From Pogostemon cablin (Eukaryota; Streptophyta; Magnoliopsida; Lamiales; Lamiaceae), in the NCBI GenBank assembly GCA_023678885.1, contig CM042955.1:33140088-33204087 (forward strand): 64,000 bases of DNA. Reading direction: 5' to 3'. The notes below the pieces were generated by a model. The model was given only the letters and a program-made list of their open reading frames with translations. It ran no database searches and had not been told where the DNA came from. Shown one piece after another: positions 33,414 through 43,710 of the stretch. Every line of letters begins with the position of its first letter. Within the stretch, counting starts at the first letter, position 1. Position numbers and translations under genes: made by a program.

Positions 33414-35626
33414 AACCCCCCAAACTTAAGGTGTTGCTCGTCCCCGAGCAACGAAAATGACAAACCAAAAGGAGAAATTTTCACCTAGAAAAAAAACTAA
33501 ATGAGCATAAGTAATAACACATCGTTAGCAATAATAACTACAAACTATGCTAAGTCATCCTACAATATTAAAATCATGACATGAGAAATTAACAAGTTCA
33601 ATCAAAAGAGAGTAATAGTGTAATATAGTCCCTTTTAGTCCAAGCCTCACAATGGATATCGATGTCTCTCAACACTCTTTTGAAATAGGATAAATCACAC
33701 TCATTAATCGATTGGCTCGACTCGCTATAAGCTTGCTCGCGGACTATATTCACAAACCACCAAAGTTTCAATTAATGATCATAAAGGTCTTTAATTAGGA
33801 TGTAATGATAGACTCTTTGGTATGGTAGGGAAGATATGGATAATAGTGACTCAACAAGTGTAAGTAATCAAAGAGATGACCAATTTTGTCAACTTCTTCA
33901 CTTTTCTTTCTTCCTTTCTTATCTTTACAATCTCAAGCACTATTCATTAACTTTCCTTGGATTGAGCTTCTTTTGATGCATGCTTCCTATCTTTGAATTT
34001 TGTTTACTTGAGCATTTTGATGTTGATTTGCTCATTTTCTAATTTTGAGGTTGCATGTGCCTTCTTGTTGTTGCTCTTTTCATCCTTTTTCTTGCTTGTT
34101 TACCATGTCCTTTACTTCTTTTGATTATTCAATCAATCCTTTCTAGCCACCATCTCCTCAATTACTCACATAATGGATATATATATATAAGGCTTAAGTG
34201 GGTAATCAAGGCTTGTAATGTGCTAAATTAACAAGAAATAAGCTTATAGGCTCAAAGTGGTTAACTAGGGATGATGTACATGGTAGGAAAATATATGGCA
34301 ATGACTATGAATAACAAGGATGGCCTAAGATTATTTCACTAATCTCCACAAATCGGGCTCGTTCCTATAGTCCTTGAGCAAGTTCTAACTTATCAAACAC
34401 AACCGATCCACTCATGAAGAAATACCATGTATGCATGGTTGAGGCTCAAATGCTCACAAGCTTGTGCTCGGACCTTAAGGAACTTATTACACCACATTCA
34501 TCTCAAAATTGAACAAGTTAAGTAGAACATGTCACAATTTGAAAGTGTAGAGATTCTTAATCATACTTTGTCATCACTTATCACCACAACATATCATCAC
34601 TCACGTTCAAAAATGACTCACGACATCCCTAAACAAACCACCAAACATCCCAAGACAAGAATGAAAATACACACAACATACAAATAAGGACTCAACAAAC
34701 AAGACACAACAAAAACACAAAACATGTAAAAACACAAAATACCATCATCCATAAGAAATTTAAGCACACATTCATCCCAATCTTTATTAAAAAGAAAATC
34801 CTAATTTACGAAAGTAAACCTCCCACAAATATAACACATGAAGTAGCATGCTAGTCACAACAATCCAAATCAAAATCAATTCATTTCAAGTAATAAAATG
34901 ATAAGGTGTAGAGTACTCCCTCAATAGGCATTTGGTAAGGAAAGCGTTAGCTTCAAGCTCCATCATGCTTCCAATACCTCTCATTCATGCTCAAACACTC
35001 AACAAACACCATTAGTTCAACAATTTCATTATAAATATGGACTATCATGCACTTCAACACCACCAATCATGCCAAAATCAAACCAATACTCATGAGAAAA
35101 TTTTTAAAATTTGCCCAATTTTACAAGAATCATACTCAAGTGGTGAGTCACACCACACACTCTCCCCCCAAACTTAAATCGAAACAAGAGTTGAGACTTA
35201 AGTTTGCAAAAAGTGGTGAGACTTACCCTTGTAGTTTCCATTGATGATCTTCTTGTAGAGAACCATACGCATCCAAACGCTCAAGCTATGTCCACCACGC
35301 ACTAGCACCCCCCAAACTTAACTCGAGACAAGAGTCGAGAATTAAGTTTGCAACAAGTGTTGGAACATATCAACTTGAATCCATGAAGCATTTCTCTTTT
35401 CTTCAATATGCATTTTTCTCCATGAGCACAATCAACCTACAAGGTCAAAACAAACAAGCAACAAAACCACAACCATTATTGAAAGCACTAAAATAAAGCA
35501 ATAAAGATAGTGATGGGGTGCTTCCCATCGAGCGCTAAGTTTAACGTCTTCAAGCCGGACGAATGTAAGCTCTTAACAGTCGGAGAAATCCAAGACCCCA
35601 TCGGGCCTCATCTTCACTTTGAGAAA
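33414..35626 (-). other. Residual interior of the nested Gypsy element
   Basis: Non-coding. CCCCCCAAACTTAA blocks recur at 33416, 35162 and 35310, each followed by an AACAAGAG or GAGCAACG phrase, as if polypurine-tract-like modules were duplicated. No gag or pol motif on either strand. Confidence 0.7.
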
Positions 35627-35809
35627 TTTCGGCTCGTTCTCCTTTGTTTCAACTCCGAATTTAGATCCTCTTTTTCCTAGGTTTAAGCTCATTCACACAT
35701 ATTTCAATAAAAACACAAAACACAACCAAATAACATACAAATACGGATAAAATAATACGAAAACACATATAAAAAGACACTAAAATCTAGGTGAAAATAG
35801 CGCCAATCA
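35627..35809 (-). repeat. Remnant of the other Gypsy LTR
   Basis: Matches 33206-33413 from TTTCGGCTCGTTCTCC to the CCAATCA end, with a deletion of about 25 bases. The join to interior DNA at 35626/35627 has no obvious repeat beyond TTTC. Confidence 0.88.
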
Positions 35810-35814
35810 TCAGT

Positions 35815-37560
35815 ATGGAAAGTTGGATCCTAGAGGAAAACGTTCTAAGGGTTACATGTTCATAGGAACTCAGGATGGCAGCTTAACTAAGACAGAATCA
35901 CATAATGCTCATTTTCTGGAACAAAATTTCCAAGTAGAAGGGAAGGCATCAGGGATGCTATATCTATTTTTGAGATAGTAGAAAACTAATACCTACAAAA
36001 TCCAAGTGGGAGTAGTGGTTTAGCTGATGGTGTGGATCTTGATAGATATTTGCCGATTGAGGATCGGGTATTTTATCTGCAAAAGACCATCATCAGCTAT
36101 CTCGAAAAAGTTCTAGCTAGGAAATATGTGCCATTGAAATTGAAAATTGAAATCGTTCTCATGTTGATAAGGAAGAGCCCTAGAAGCTTTAACTTGTCCG
36201 GTAAATGAGAAATGGATGAAAGCGATAATAAGATGAGATGGAGTCTGTGAAGTCAAATCAAGTCTGGGACTTGTAGATCTTCCAAAGGGACTAAAGACAA
36301 TTGGGAATAATTGGATTCTCAAAATCAATAGAAATGTTGATGGCTCAATAGAGAGGCATAAAGCTCGGTTGGTGGCAAAAGGATATACTCAACAAGAGGG
36401 TATAGACTATGTAGAACTTTTTCCACCTGCATTGAGGCTTTGCCTTTATTCGTCTATTGTTGGCTATAGTGGTTGGTATGGATTAAGAGTTACACAAAAT
36501 GGATGTTAAGACCGTTTTTTCTCAATGGAGAATTAGAAGAAGAAATCTAAATACAACAACCTGTAGGATTTATTCTTCAAGGTCAAGAGAATAAAGTTTG
36601 TAGATTGAAAAAGTCGATCTATGGACTCATACAATCCTTTACACAGTGGTATTTGAGGTTTCTCACAATGATTATCTCATATAACTTCGTTATGATAAAT
36701 GAAGGCCACTGTGTTTACTTTAAACGGTCCAATAGTTAATGTGTGATTCTATTCTTGTATGTGAATGTCATACTACAAGCGGGTAATAGCAAAGAGTATC
36801 TTGAAACCATTACAAGGTGGTTATCTTCAAACTTCAAAATGAAAGATATGGGTGAGGCAGAGTACATACTTGATGTGAAGATCCATAGAGATCGTTCAAA
36901 GAAGTTATTAGGTTTGTCTTAAGAGACTTATACCAAGAAACTTCTAGAACGATCCGAGATTGACACCTGTAAACCTAATGATACTCCTATTGTGAAAGAC
37001 GAATTATTGAGTTAGCAAATGTGTCCCAAGGCTCTAGATGAGAAGAATAAAATGGTCAAAGTACCATATGCCAATGTGATTGACTGCAGATTATTCTTTC
37101 TGTTATCACTGAATGGGTATACAGACGTTGACTGGATTGGTGATTTAGATAAACGTAAATCAACTCCCGATTATGTCTTCTTGCTCAATGATGGAGCAAT
37201 CTCATGGTGTAACAAGAAACAGACTTCATCTGCAGTTCAAAAGACTATTTGGTTGAGAAGATTCATGAAATATTTGGAGGTCTCAAACACTCCAGTGGGA
37301 GCTGTTTTAATTAATTGTGATAATCAGGAGGTTATTGCTTACACAAAAGACCCAAATATCATGAAGAGATCAAACACATTGACATGAAGTTCAATTTTGT
37401 TAGAAATATTATAGATAAGAAGAAAGTGATTCTTACTTATATTTCTACTCGTTTGATGTTAGCAGATCTTTTTACTAAACCAATTTCTAGAGATGTATAC
37501 ATAGTACATGTAAGGGATTGGGTTTGCAAAGGATTTAAAACGATGAATTGAATATGTTTA
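35815..37560 (+). pseudogene. Copia integrase C-terminus, reverse transcriptase and RNase H
   Basis: YGKLDPRGKRSKGYMFIG completes the integrase. Then VWDLVDLPKGLKTIGNKWILK, HKARLVAKGYTQQEGIDYVE, MDVKT-FLNGELEEEI, VCRLKKSIYGL, NFKMKDMGEAEYIL and YTKKLLER mark the RT domain. The active-site box YVDDIL reads YVNVIL, so polymerase activity is lost. RNase H pieces are GYTDVDWIGDLDKRKSTPDYVF, ISWCNKKQTSSAVQ and ADLFTKPIS. Stops and shifts are frequent. Confidence 0.85.
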
Positions 37561-38511
37561 TGTATGTTAATGGAATAGTTAATAGTTTAACTATATATAT
37601 GTTTTATATATTATATGTGATGGTTCATATATAATAGTATGTCGGCAAGTTTTGATTAGCTCTCTCATACGAGCAATCAACTCTGGCTAAGTGGGAGCGC
37701 AGAGATGAGATTACAATGATTAATGTAATCGGGATAGATTTTGCCACGAATCTGATCCAACTTGTTGTAAAGCTAAATCGACGGAGATCCTATACGTTGG
37801 AGGGAGGATATCCGGGTTAAGTGTATGGGATACTCTTGAACTTTGATTTACACAATGTCTAAATTAAATGAATACGACATACGCTTCTTGGAAGGAAGTT
37901 AAAGACATTGTGACATGTGTTTTAGGAAAATAACATGTGCTAAGTTGACCTCAACAGGATTGAGAAAATAATCCTTATTTTCTCAAAAGTATGAGTCCTT
38001 ATATATTGGTTACACTTATGACTTTCTACTATATTCTAAGTCTTCACTTTGGTATTGCTACTTTAGCATGCTACCAAAAGAGCTATGATTAATAACGGCG
38101 ATGCGGTACATGTCTAGGAAAGCAGCTATAGTGGGAGACTGTAGATACTTAGTAAGATGGGAAAAACGTCTTAATTTAACATATACTATTGTGATTCATT
38201 GACTAGTCAATCAAGCAGGGTCTTGATTATGAATATATAGTTATTTTGCAAAAGGGGTTGAATATACTCTGACAAATTCAGGGATTGAAAAAGAGATATG
38301 TCGACTTATGTTAAATGTTCAAGAGTTCTGGGGTATAGCGAGCTTGTTGAGTTTCATTGATAAACTGGTTGAGTTGCTATATATCTCTAACAAGTGTATA
38401 GCGATTAAAACTCATATCTCGTGGGTCACACGATGTATTAATCTGTGTGAGAATATGATTCATGAAGAAATTGAGTCAAGCAACTTTTTGACTTCATATG
38501 TGAGTGGGAGA
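37561..38511 (+). other. Non-coding 3' interior of the Copia element, ending in its polypurine tract
   Basis: AT-rich and without coding motifs. The final bases GTGGGAGA (38504-38511) directly before the LTR serve as the polypurine tract. Confidence 0.7.
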
Positions 38512-39021
38512 TGTAAATTATAATTAATATTAATTAATTATATTCCACATATGAATGTGGATAAGAAAAAGAAGGAGTTAAGCTGTGGTTGATAACTCCC
38601 ATCTTCTGGGAATATACTAAACTGCAAGGCAGTTGTCCAGAAGCGGGGGCATGCATACGTTTGCGTACTCAGAACTTAGAAGTAGAGGATGTACGCTTAT
38701 ACGTTCAGACACGTTACAGAACGCAAAACATCAATGCACACGACAGAACACTGAGCGCGATAGAACGCAAGCGAAAGCGTTTTCTCTCTCTCTCTATTTC
38801 TCTCCCAAGATCATAACGCAAATCCACTCATCATATTCCAAATTAATACACATTCGTGGAAAACATAATCTTCAATCCCGTGTTGAAGATTTGATCCAGG
38901 GATCACAGTGTATTAACGTGAGTGCCAACAGGTTCGAGTACCCTTCCGCTGCAATACAATCCATTGGTGAGAGGTAATATGATTCCTCTCCATGCATGTT
39001 GAGGGATGTATATTTCCAACA
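38512..39021 (+). repeat. Copia 3' LTR
   Basis: Copy of 27131-27639, same ends, followed by TGTTG. Differences are few, scattered substitutions. Confidence 0.93.
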
Positions 39022-39026
39022 TGTTG

Positions 39027-40190
39027 AAATACATGTTTTGGGCATTCAAGGCATGCATTGATGGGTTACAATACTGTCGAAGTGTAGTTTGTGTTGATGC
39101 AACCCACCTTTATACACCATACAAACATAAAATCTTGACTGCTATTTCAATTGATAGGAATCAAGAGATCATGCCTTTGGCTTTTGCATTGGTGGATGAA
39201 GGTTTGTTCGTGGGGTTGTTGGAATGTGTATAATCTCAAGTACGAATGAAGGTTTGTTGCAAGCAGTTAAAAACGTGTCTGATTTCCAACCCCCTCGTGG
39301 TGTTCATCGTTTATGTTTGAGGTGTGTTTGCTCCGACTTAGAAAGCAAAGTTGAGAATAATCTGCAATTAAAAGACTTGTGTAGGAAAGCAGGATCAGCT
39401 TTTGAGATTGTAGTGTTTCAAAATTTGATGGGACAAATAAAGGCCTTAAATGAAGATGCATACAATTATCTTACACAGATGGACAAGAGACAGTGAGTTG
39501 TTGCACACGATGGGGGATGGCGATGTGGGGCATTTACAACGAATCTGCCAGCGTACATTAGTGGAGTGCTTAAAGATGCACGAGACTTCCCAATCTGTAA
39601 ATTTGTGCAAGTCACTTTTGATCGATGTAACAAGTACTTTCATGAGCAACTGGAGATGGCTTGTGTAATGAAACAAAAGAACCAACCGTGGCCGAATGAT
39701 ATCTGTAGGATCTATGAAAAGCTAAAGAGGGAGTCGGCACGACAACAATTGTGGATGAGTAACCCCATTGAGCAGTCAGCCTTGGTAAGAGCACTTACAC
39801 CAGAAACAATGACATGGACTGACTACATAGTGAAGTTGAAATGCAGGAACTGTACGTGTGGAGTTTGGAAGCAAATCAACATCCCTTGTTCCCACGCAAT
39901 ACTAATGTGCCATCATCATGGAGTTGATCCGGCCAGCTTTAGGAATTCGTTCTACGATATACACACCTATATAAAGACTTATAGTGGCAAGTTTATGGCG
40001 TTGCCAGATGAAACCTGTTGCGCCATGATCCAGCCTTTCCAGAAGACTTGCCTGAAATAAAAAGCAATGGTAGCGGAGTGAACATTGAGATGAATTTGGG
40101 GAGTGGACAGCAAAATCAAGCACCAGAAATAGCTGCTTCTCAACCCATTATAATCTCTACAGATGATGACAATGCGTGATCCAGTTTTTG
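39027..40190 (+). pseudogene. MULE transposase, copy 1, catalytic and C-terminal part
   Basis: Continues MLKYMFWAFKACIDGLQYC, VVCVDATHLY (first catalytic Asp), IMPLAFALVDE, then a deletion of about 50 bases relative to copy 2 that shifts the frame. It resumes with IISSTNEGLLQAV, GVHRLCLRCVCSDL, a stop at 39494, HDGGWRCG-FTTNLPAYISGV, FDRCNKYFHEQL and the SWIM zinc finger CTCGVWKQINIPCSH. The C-terminus can be read on into a short tail rich in Gln and Asp near 40100-40180. Broken by stops, so inactive. Confidence 0.82.
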
Positions 40191-41070
40191 TCTCTACAGA
40201 AGAAGATGGTGATGATGTGTGTTGTTTTCCATCAATCTTGTATATATGTGTGTAAGGATGTCTTAATGTTTATTTGTTTGCTTCAAACAGTGTGGTCCAG
40301 TTGTAGCCTCTAGAGATTGATGATGATGTGTGCTCTGTGTGTCATCAGTCTTGTATATATATGTGTTAGGATGTCTTAATGTTGATGTTTGCTTGCTTCA
40401 AATAAACTTGGTGTTGTACTAATGAGATGCTTCTATGCTCTTTGTTAATGGCCTTAATCTCTCTCTCTTTTAAAGTATTTTTGGTGGCCGAAGAGGAGTC
40501 CTATGTTGTTTGTCTCCATTTATCTTTGCAACAGCTTTTGGTGGATAGTTTTCATTAAGTCTAGCATCCACAACCTCATTTACCATGTCTTCAGTTAGCC
40601 TTGGTGTTTCCTGTTATCATTCAAGTTTCTCATTTATTCAATTACGCACAGATTATTTCTACGATCGTCTAGTTTACTACACATCAAGAGTTCCTGAAGT
40701 ACCACAACAATGCTGGACTCTAGACCATTCTAGGAAGAATAAGATGATATCTATTGTAAACTAAATTAATCTAAAATGATGTGAAGATTAGAGGTCGCCA
40801 CCAAACTAGAACTTTTCATTAGTTCCTACAAATAGGTGTGATGACATGTTGAGAGTAAGAGTGCATGAGAGAGCAGCTTATATAGATGAGTGCAAACGTT
40901 AGCATGAGAGTGAAAGTTGTAGCCAAAAGTGATAGAAAGTCTCGAGTGTAGTGAGTTTGTGATTGTATTGTAAAAGATAGCATGAGAGTGAAAGTTGTAG
41001 CCAAAAGTGATAGAAAGTGTTGAGTGTAGTGAGTTTGTGATTGTATGGTAAAAGATTGATAGAGTCCTTA
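40191..41070 (+). other. 3' region of MULE copy 1 with tandem repeats
   Basis: GATGATGTGTG-TCTTGTATATAT-TGT-AGGATGTCTTAATGTT, then TTGCTTCAAA, is present twice (about 40210-40290 and 40322-40405), as it also is downstream of copy 2. TGCTCTTTGTTAATG-CC-TAATCTCTCTCTC at 40435 matches copy 2 at about 50915-50950. Beyond 40520 the two copies diverge until a stretch near 42300. Confidence 0.65.
40901..41056 (+). repeat. 78-bp tandem duplication
   Basis: Units at 40901-40978 and 40979-41056 both start AGCATGAGAGTGAAAGTTGT and end GTAAAAGAT, differing at only a few positions. An open minus-strand frame across them repeats the same residues. Confidence 0.85.
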
Positions 41071-41079
41071 ATAAAAGTA

Positions 41080-41330
41080 GAGTTAAATTCATTTTCCGTC
41101 CCATAACTATAGCAAATTTTGCTTTCAGTCCCAAATAAGTTATTTTTTCAATTTAATCCCATAAATTTTTGATTTCATCTATTTTAGCCCAATTGTTGAC
41201 CTATTCCACCGGAAAAGGACTTCAAATTGGGGAATCCGGCCTGCCTATCCTACTTGGCATCCCAAATTAAAATAGGCCAATCAAATCACCACATCACCTT
41301 TAATTATTAAGAAAAAAATTCCCACACATT
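41080..41330 (+). repeat. Left TIR of the Pack-MULE
   Basis: About 250 bases, complementary to 41985-42245 with scattered substitutions and a few indels. Confidence 0.88.
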
Positions 41331-41440
41331 TTATTGACATCACAATATCCCTAACTCTCAGACTCTAAGTTCATCCCACGGCCCTTACCACCTATTCAAC
41401 AGGAATGGTATGCCCCACATGATCAGAATTTCCGCCGGAG

Positions 41441-41975
41441 ATGCCTTACATCTCAGCCATAATGACGACGGAGGACAACAAGATCGCCGAAAATGTTCCC
41501 ATTTTTGAAATTCACGAATCCATGAGGTACTCCCTCCTCGCCGGTGGCAAAAGGGTGCGACTTATGTTGTGCATCGCCGCCTGTGACCTCGTCGGAGGCA
41601 ACGAATCCACGGCCATGGCAGCGGCGTGCGCCGTCATGTCCCTGATGCACGACAACCTACCCTGTATGGACAACGACGGGGAAGCCGACCGACCACAAGA
41701 TCTATGGCGAGAACATCTTCGTGTTAGCCGGAGATGCGCTCCTCGCCTTCAGCTTCGAGCACGTGGCCACCGCGACAAGAGGAGGAGTCCAGCCTGAGAG
41801 AATCATTCGCGTGATTGTAGAACTGGCTAAATGCATCGGTTCAGAAGGACTGGTGGCGGGACAAGTGGTGGACATATGCTCGGAGGGGATGGCTAAGTTG
41901 GAGGTTGGAGCAGCTGGAGTTCTATCATGTGGAAGAGGTGGTAAGATCAGTCGTAGGGGATGAAATAAAACTAAT
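41441..41975 (+). pseudogene. Captured geranylgeranyl diphosphate synthase (GGPPS) fragment
   Basis: The first frame gives EIHESMRYSLLAGGKRVR, MLCIAACDLVGGNESTAM, AACAV and MSLMHDNLPCMDND, the region of the first Asp-rich motif of plant GGPPS (normally DDLPCMDNDDLRRG). Residues between CAV and MSL are missing, the motif's second Asp is Asn, and a short deletion removes the LRR part and shifts the frame. A second frame continues with HKIYGEN, VLAGDALLAFSFEHVA, IIRVIVELAKCIGSEGLVAGQVVDICSEG and, after another shift, LEQLEFYHVE. The N-terminal plastid-targeting region, the second Asp-rich motif and the C-terminal half are absent, so it cannot be an enzyme. Plant GGPPS genes are often intronless, so DNA-level and RNA-level capture cannot be told apart. 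Confidence 0.88.
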
Positions 41976-41984
41976 GGTTAGAAA

Positions 41985-42245
41985 TGTGTTGGAATTTTTT
42001 CTTTTTAATAATTAATGGTGATGTGGCAATTTGATTGGCCTATTTTGATTTGGCATGCCAAGTAGAATAGGCATGCGGGATTCCCCAATTTGAAGATCTT
42101 TTCAGGTGGAAATTTAAAGTTCAGGTCAAAATTGGACTAAAATTGATGAAATCAAAAAATTATGGGACTAAATTGAAAAAAATAATTTATTTGAGACTGA
42201 AAGCAAAATTTGCAATAGTTATGGGACCAAAAATGAATTTAACTC
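41985..42245 (-). repeat. Right TIR of the Pack-MULE
   Basis: Inverted partner of 41080-41330, ending GAATTTAACTC before the duplicated ATAAAAGTA. Confidence 0.88.
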
Positions 42246-42254
42246 ATAAAAGTA

Positions 42255-42340
42255 TTACCCTTTTCAACTTTCGATCCTACAATTATGCAACATTTTAATC
42301 CTTTCAAAGCAGCTTCTATATATACGGAGATCAATGTCGA
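42255..42340 (+). other. Piece of the MULE 3' region shared with copy 2
   Basis: CTTCTATATATAC-GAGATCAATGTCGAATGTAC, followed by GTTTGGATGGTGATATTTG, matches the reverse complement of about 50757-50825 downstream of copy 2. Confidence 0.6.
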
Positions 42341-42898
42341 ATGTACGTTTGGATGGTGATATTTGAGTTCAAACTCCACTATTCTGGAGTATATGTTTCT
42401 CAATAGGATTTTAGTTGATTTTACGTAGTCAAAATTAAAATTTGAGTAATTCATGTATAATTTTATTAAAACGATGATCATATTAATAGAAATATTCTTA
42501 GTCTAATTAATGAATACATCAACTAACAAAATGTTTGGTTATGGGTAATGGGTTGGCTGGGAATTAAAACTAATATAGACTTTTCAATAAAATAAATTTC
42601 AAATTATATAATATTAGGTGTGTAATTTAATAATATAAGGGGTGTGCAAATAGTACTACATTTCTTTAATTCATTGATTTTGTGAAGAATGATTCTTTTG
42701 TTGGATTTTGCCTTATTTATCCTTTAAATGAGATTCTTTAAGAAATTACAAAGCCATAGAAAAAAGTATTGGATATTAAAAAAAAAAAAGTGTAAAAGCA
42801 AAATTTTAAAGAAAAAATTTGAAGGAAAAAAAATCTAATATGAACTTTTAGATTATTTTATAATTTTTTAATGTATAAAAGTAAAATTTAAAAGGGTA
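42341..42898. other. AT-rich intergenic DNA, nothing recognised
   Basis: Poly-A runs at 42778-42850 and no motif-bearing frame. Confidence 0.55.
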
Positions 42899-43014
42899 GG
42901 TCTTGCGTGAGACCGTCTCACGTGAGACCATTTTACACTTTTTAAAATAGTTATCACTTTTGCTATAAAATATTATCACTTTCGCTATAAAATATTATCA
43001 TTTTTCATTTATAG

Positions 43015-43291
43015 TACTCCCTCCGTCCCAACTTCAACTTCACACTTTCCGTTTTGGTCCGTCCCAATTTCAACTTCATATTTCCATAAAAGGAAAAGGT
43101 ACATAACTAATATCCCTCTCATATACTTTAATTTCAAAATTGCCATCACCTTTTTAACACACATAACATACTTTATCATTTATTTATTACCCAAAAATAC
43201 CAAATTACCCCCAAAAGTTACTCAAAAAGTGCTTTTTCTTAATTTGCGTGTATACAGTAAATATGAAGATGAAAATGGGACTGAGGGAGTA
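43015..43291. mobile_element. Stowaway-like MITE
   Basis: TACTCCCTCCGTCCCAAC and GGGACTGAGGGAGTA ends. Interior CTTCAACTTCACACTTTCC is the same subfamily as 62479-62755. Confidence 0.85.
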
Positions 43292-43334
43292 TAAATTGGT
43301 CATGGAATAACATTATTACTTTTTATTAATTTAG

Positions 43335-43592
43335 TATTCCCTCTGTCCCATTGAAACGTACGCATTTTTCTATTTGGGTCCGTCCCAATACAAGATGTGC
43401 ATTTCCCTTTTTGGTAAAGGGAACCCACACATATTAATTACTTTTTTCTCCATGGGCCCACATGTCATACTAATAACTACACACTCTACATTAAAATATT
43501 ATTTTTCTTACTTCACTACACATTAAAATATTATATCCCTTAACATACGTGCAAAAAATAAACGCGTACGTTGTAATGGGACGGAGGGAGTA
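43335..43592. mobile_element. Stowaway-like MITE
   Basis: TATTCCCTCTGTCCCATTG and AATGGGACGGAGGGAGTA ends are inverted over 17 bases. Inner CGTACGCA and GCGTACG also pair. Confidence 0.85.
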
Positions 43593-43710
43593 TCACTTTT
43601 CAGTAGAAATGTTATCACTATCTGATCGTCTCACGTAAGCCTTTACGTGAGACGGTCTCACACAAGTCTTTTCCAATTTAAAATAGTTTTCTATTTGTAT
43701 TAGGGGTAGT

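Larger units (their letters stand above)
31756..35809 (-). mobile_element. Truncated Ty3/Gypsy element nested in the Copia integrase
   Basis: Full LTR at 31756-33413, then about 2.2 kb of interior, then only the last 183 bases of the other LTR (35627-35809). The duplication TCAGT at 31751-31755 and 35810-35814 is perfect, so the outer ends are original and the loss was internal. On the minus strand the interior next to the full LTR has the G-rich tract AAGTTTGGGGGGTTTG (33414-33428), so the full LTR is the 3' LTR. Primer-binding site, gag, pol and most of the 5' LTR are gone. Confidence 0.9.
27131..39021 (+). mobile_element. Ty1/Copia retrotransposon, complete ends, decayed coding, with a nested Gypsy element
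   Basis: LTRs at 27131-27639 and 38512-39021 are flanked by the perfect duplication TGTTG (27126-27130, 39022-39026). The inverted MULE copy at 51250-52659 gives the empty site. After the left LTR comes TGGTATCAGAGC, the initiator-Met tRNA primer site. Domain order is gag, protease, integrase, RT, RNase H, which defines Copia. There is an unusually long leader with an extra ORF. Many stops and frameshifts affect gag and pol, while the two LTRs remain very similar. Confidence 0.93.
41080..42245. mobile_element. Pack-MULE carrying a GGPP synthase fragment
   Basis: Long terminal inverted repeats (about 41080-41330 and 41985-42245) share GAGTTAAATTCATTTT, CCCATAACTAT-GCAAATTTTGC, TTCAAATTGGGGAATCC, CTACTTGGCAT-CCAAAT and ATAGGCCAATCAAAT. 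The flanks carry a perfect 9-bp duplication, ATAAAAGTA (41071-41079, 42246-42254), the hallmark of Mutator-like transposition. Between the repeats lies host gene sequence and no transposase. It inserted in the 3' region of MULE copy 1. Confidence 0.93.
25040..42340 (+). mobile_element. Decayed MULE (Mutator-like element), copy 1, host of later insertions
   Basis: The element comprises a leader (about 25040-26588), a transposase pseudogene in two parts (26589-27125, 39027-40190), and a 3' region to about 42340. It shares leader, coding and 3' sequences with the inverted copy at 50600-54860. Terminal inverted repeats could not be found, so both borders are approximate. Inserted in it are a Copia element (27131-39021) and a Pack-MULE (41080-42245), plus MITEs at 25661-26131. 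Confidence 0.6.
42899..43669. mobile_element. Fold-back TIR element with GTGAGACCGTCTCAC ends, hosting two MITEs
   Basis: Left end GGTCTTGCGTGAGACCGTCT and right end AGACGGTCTCACACAAGTCT are inverted repeats, and each end is itself palindromic around GAGACCGTCTC. Next to them lie TATTATCACTTT repeats. The MITEs at 43015 and 43335 inserted in its body. No ORF. Confidence 0.7.

Noticed and set aside
36113..36328. Minus-strand open frame across the Copia RT region
   Set aside because: It is antisense to recognisable RT codons.
41441..41963. A functional GGPP synthase gene
   Set aside because: Only a fragment between Pack-MULE TIRs, with frameshifts, a damaged first Asp-rich motif and no second Asp-rich motif.
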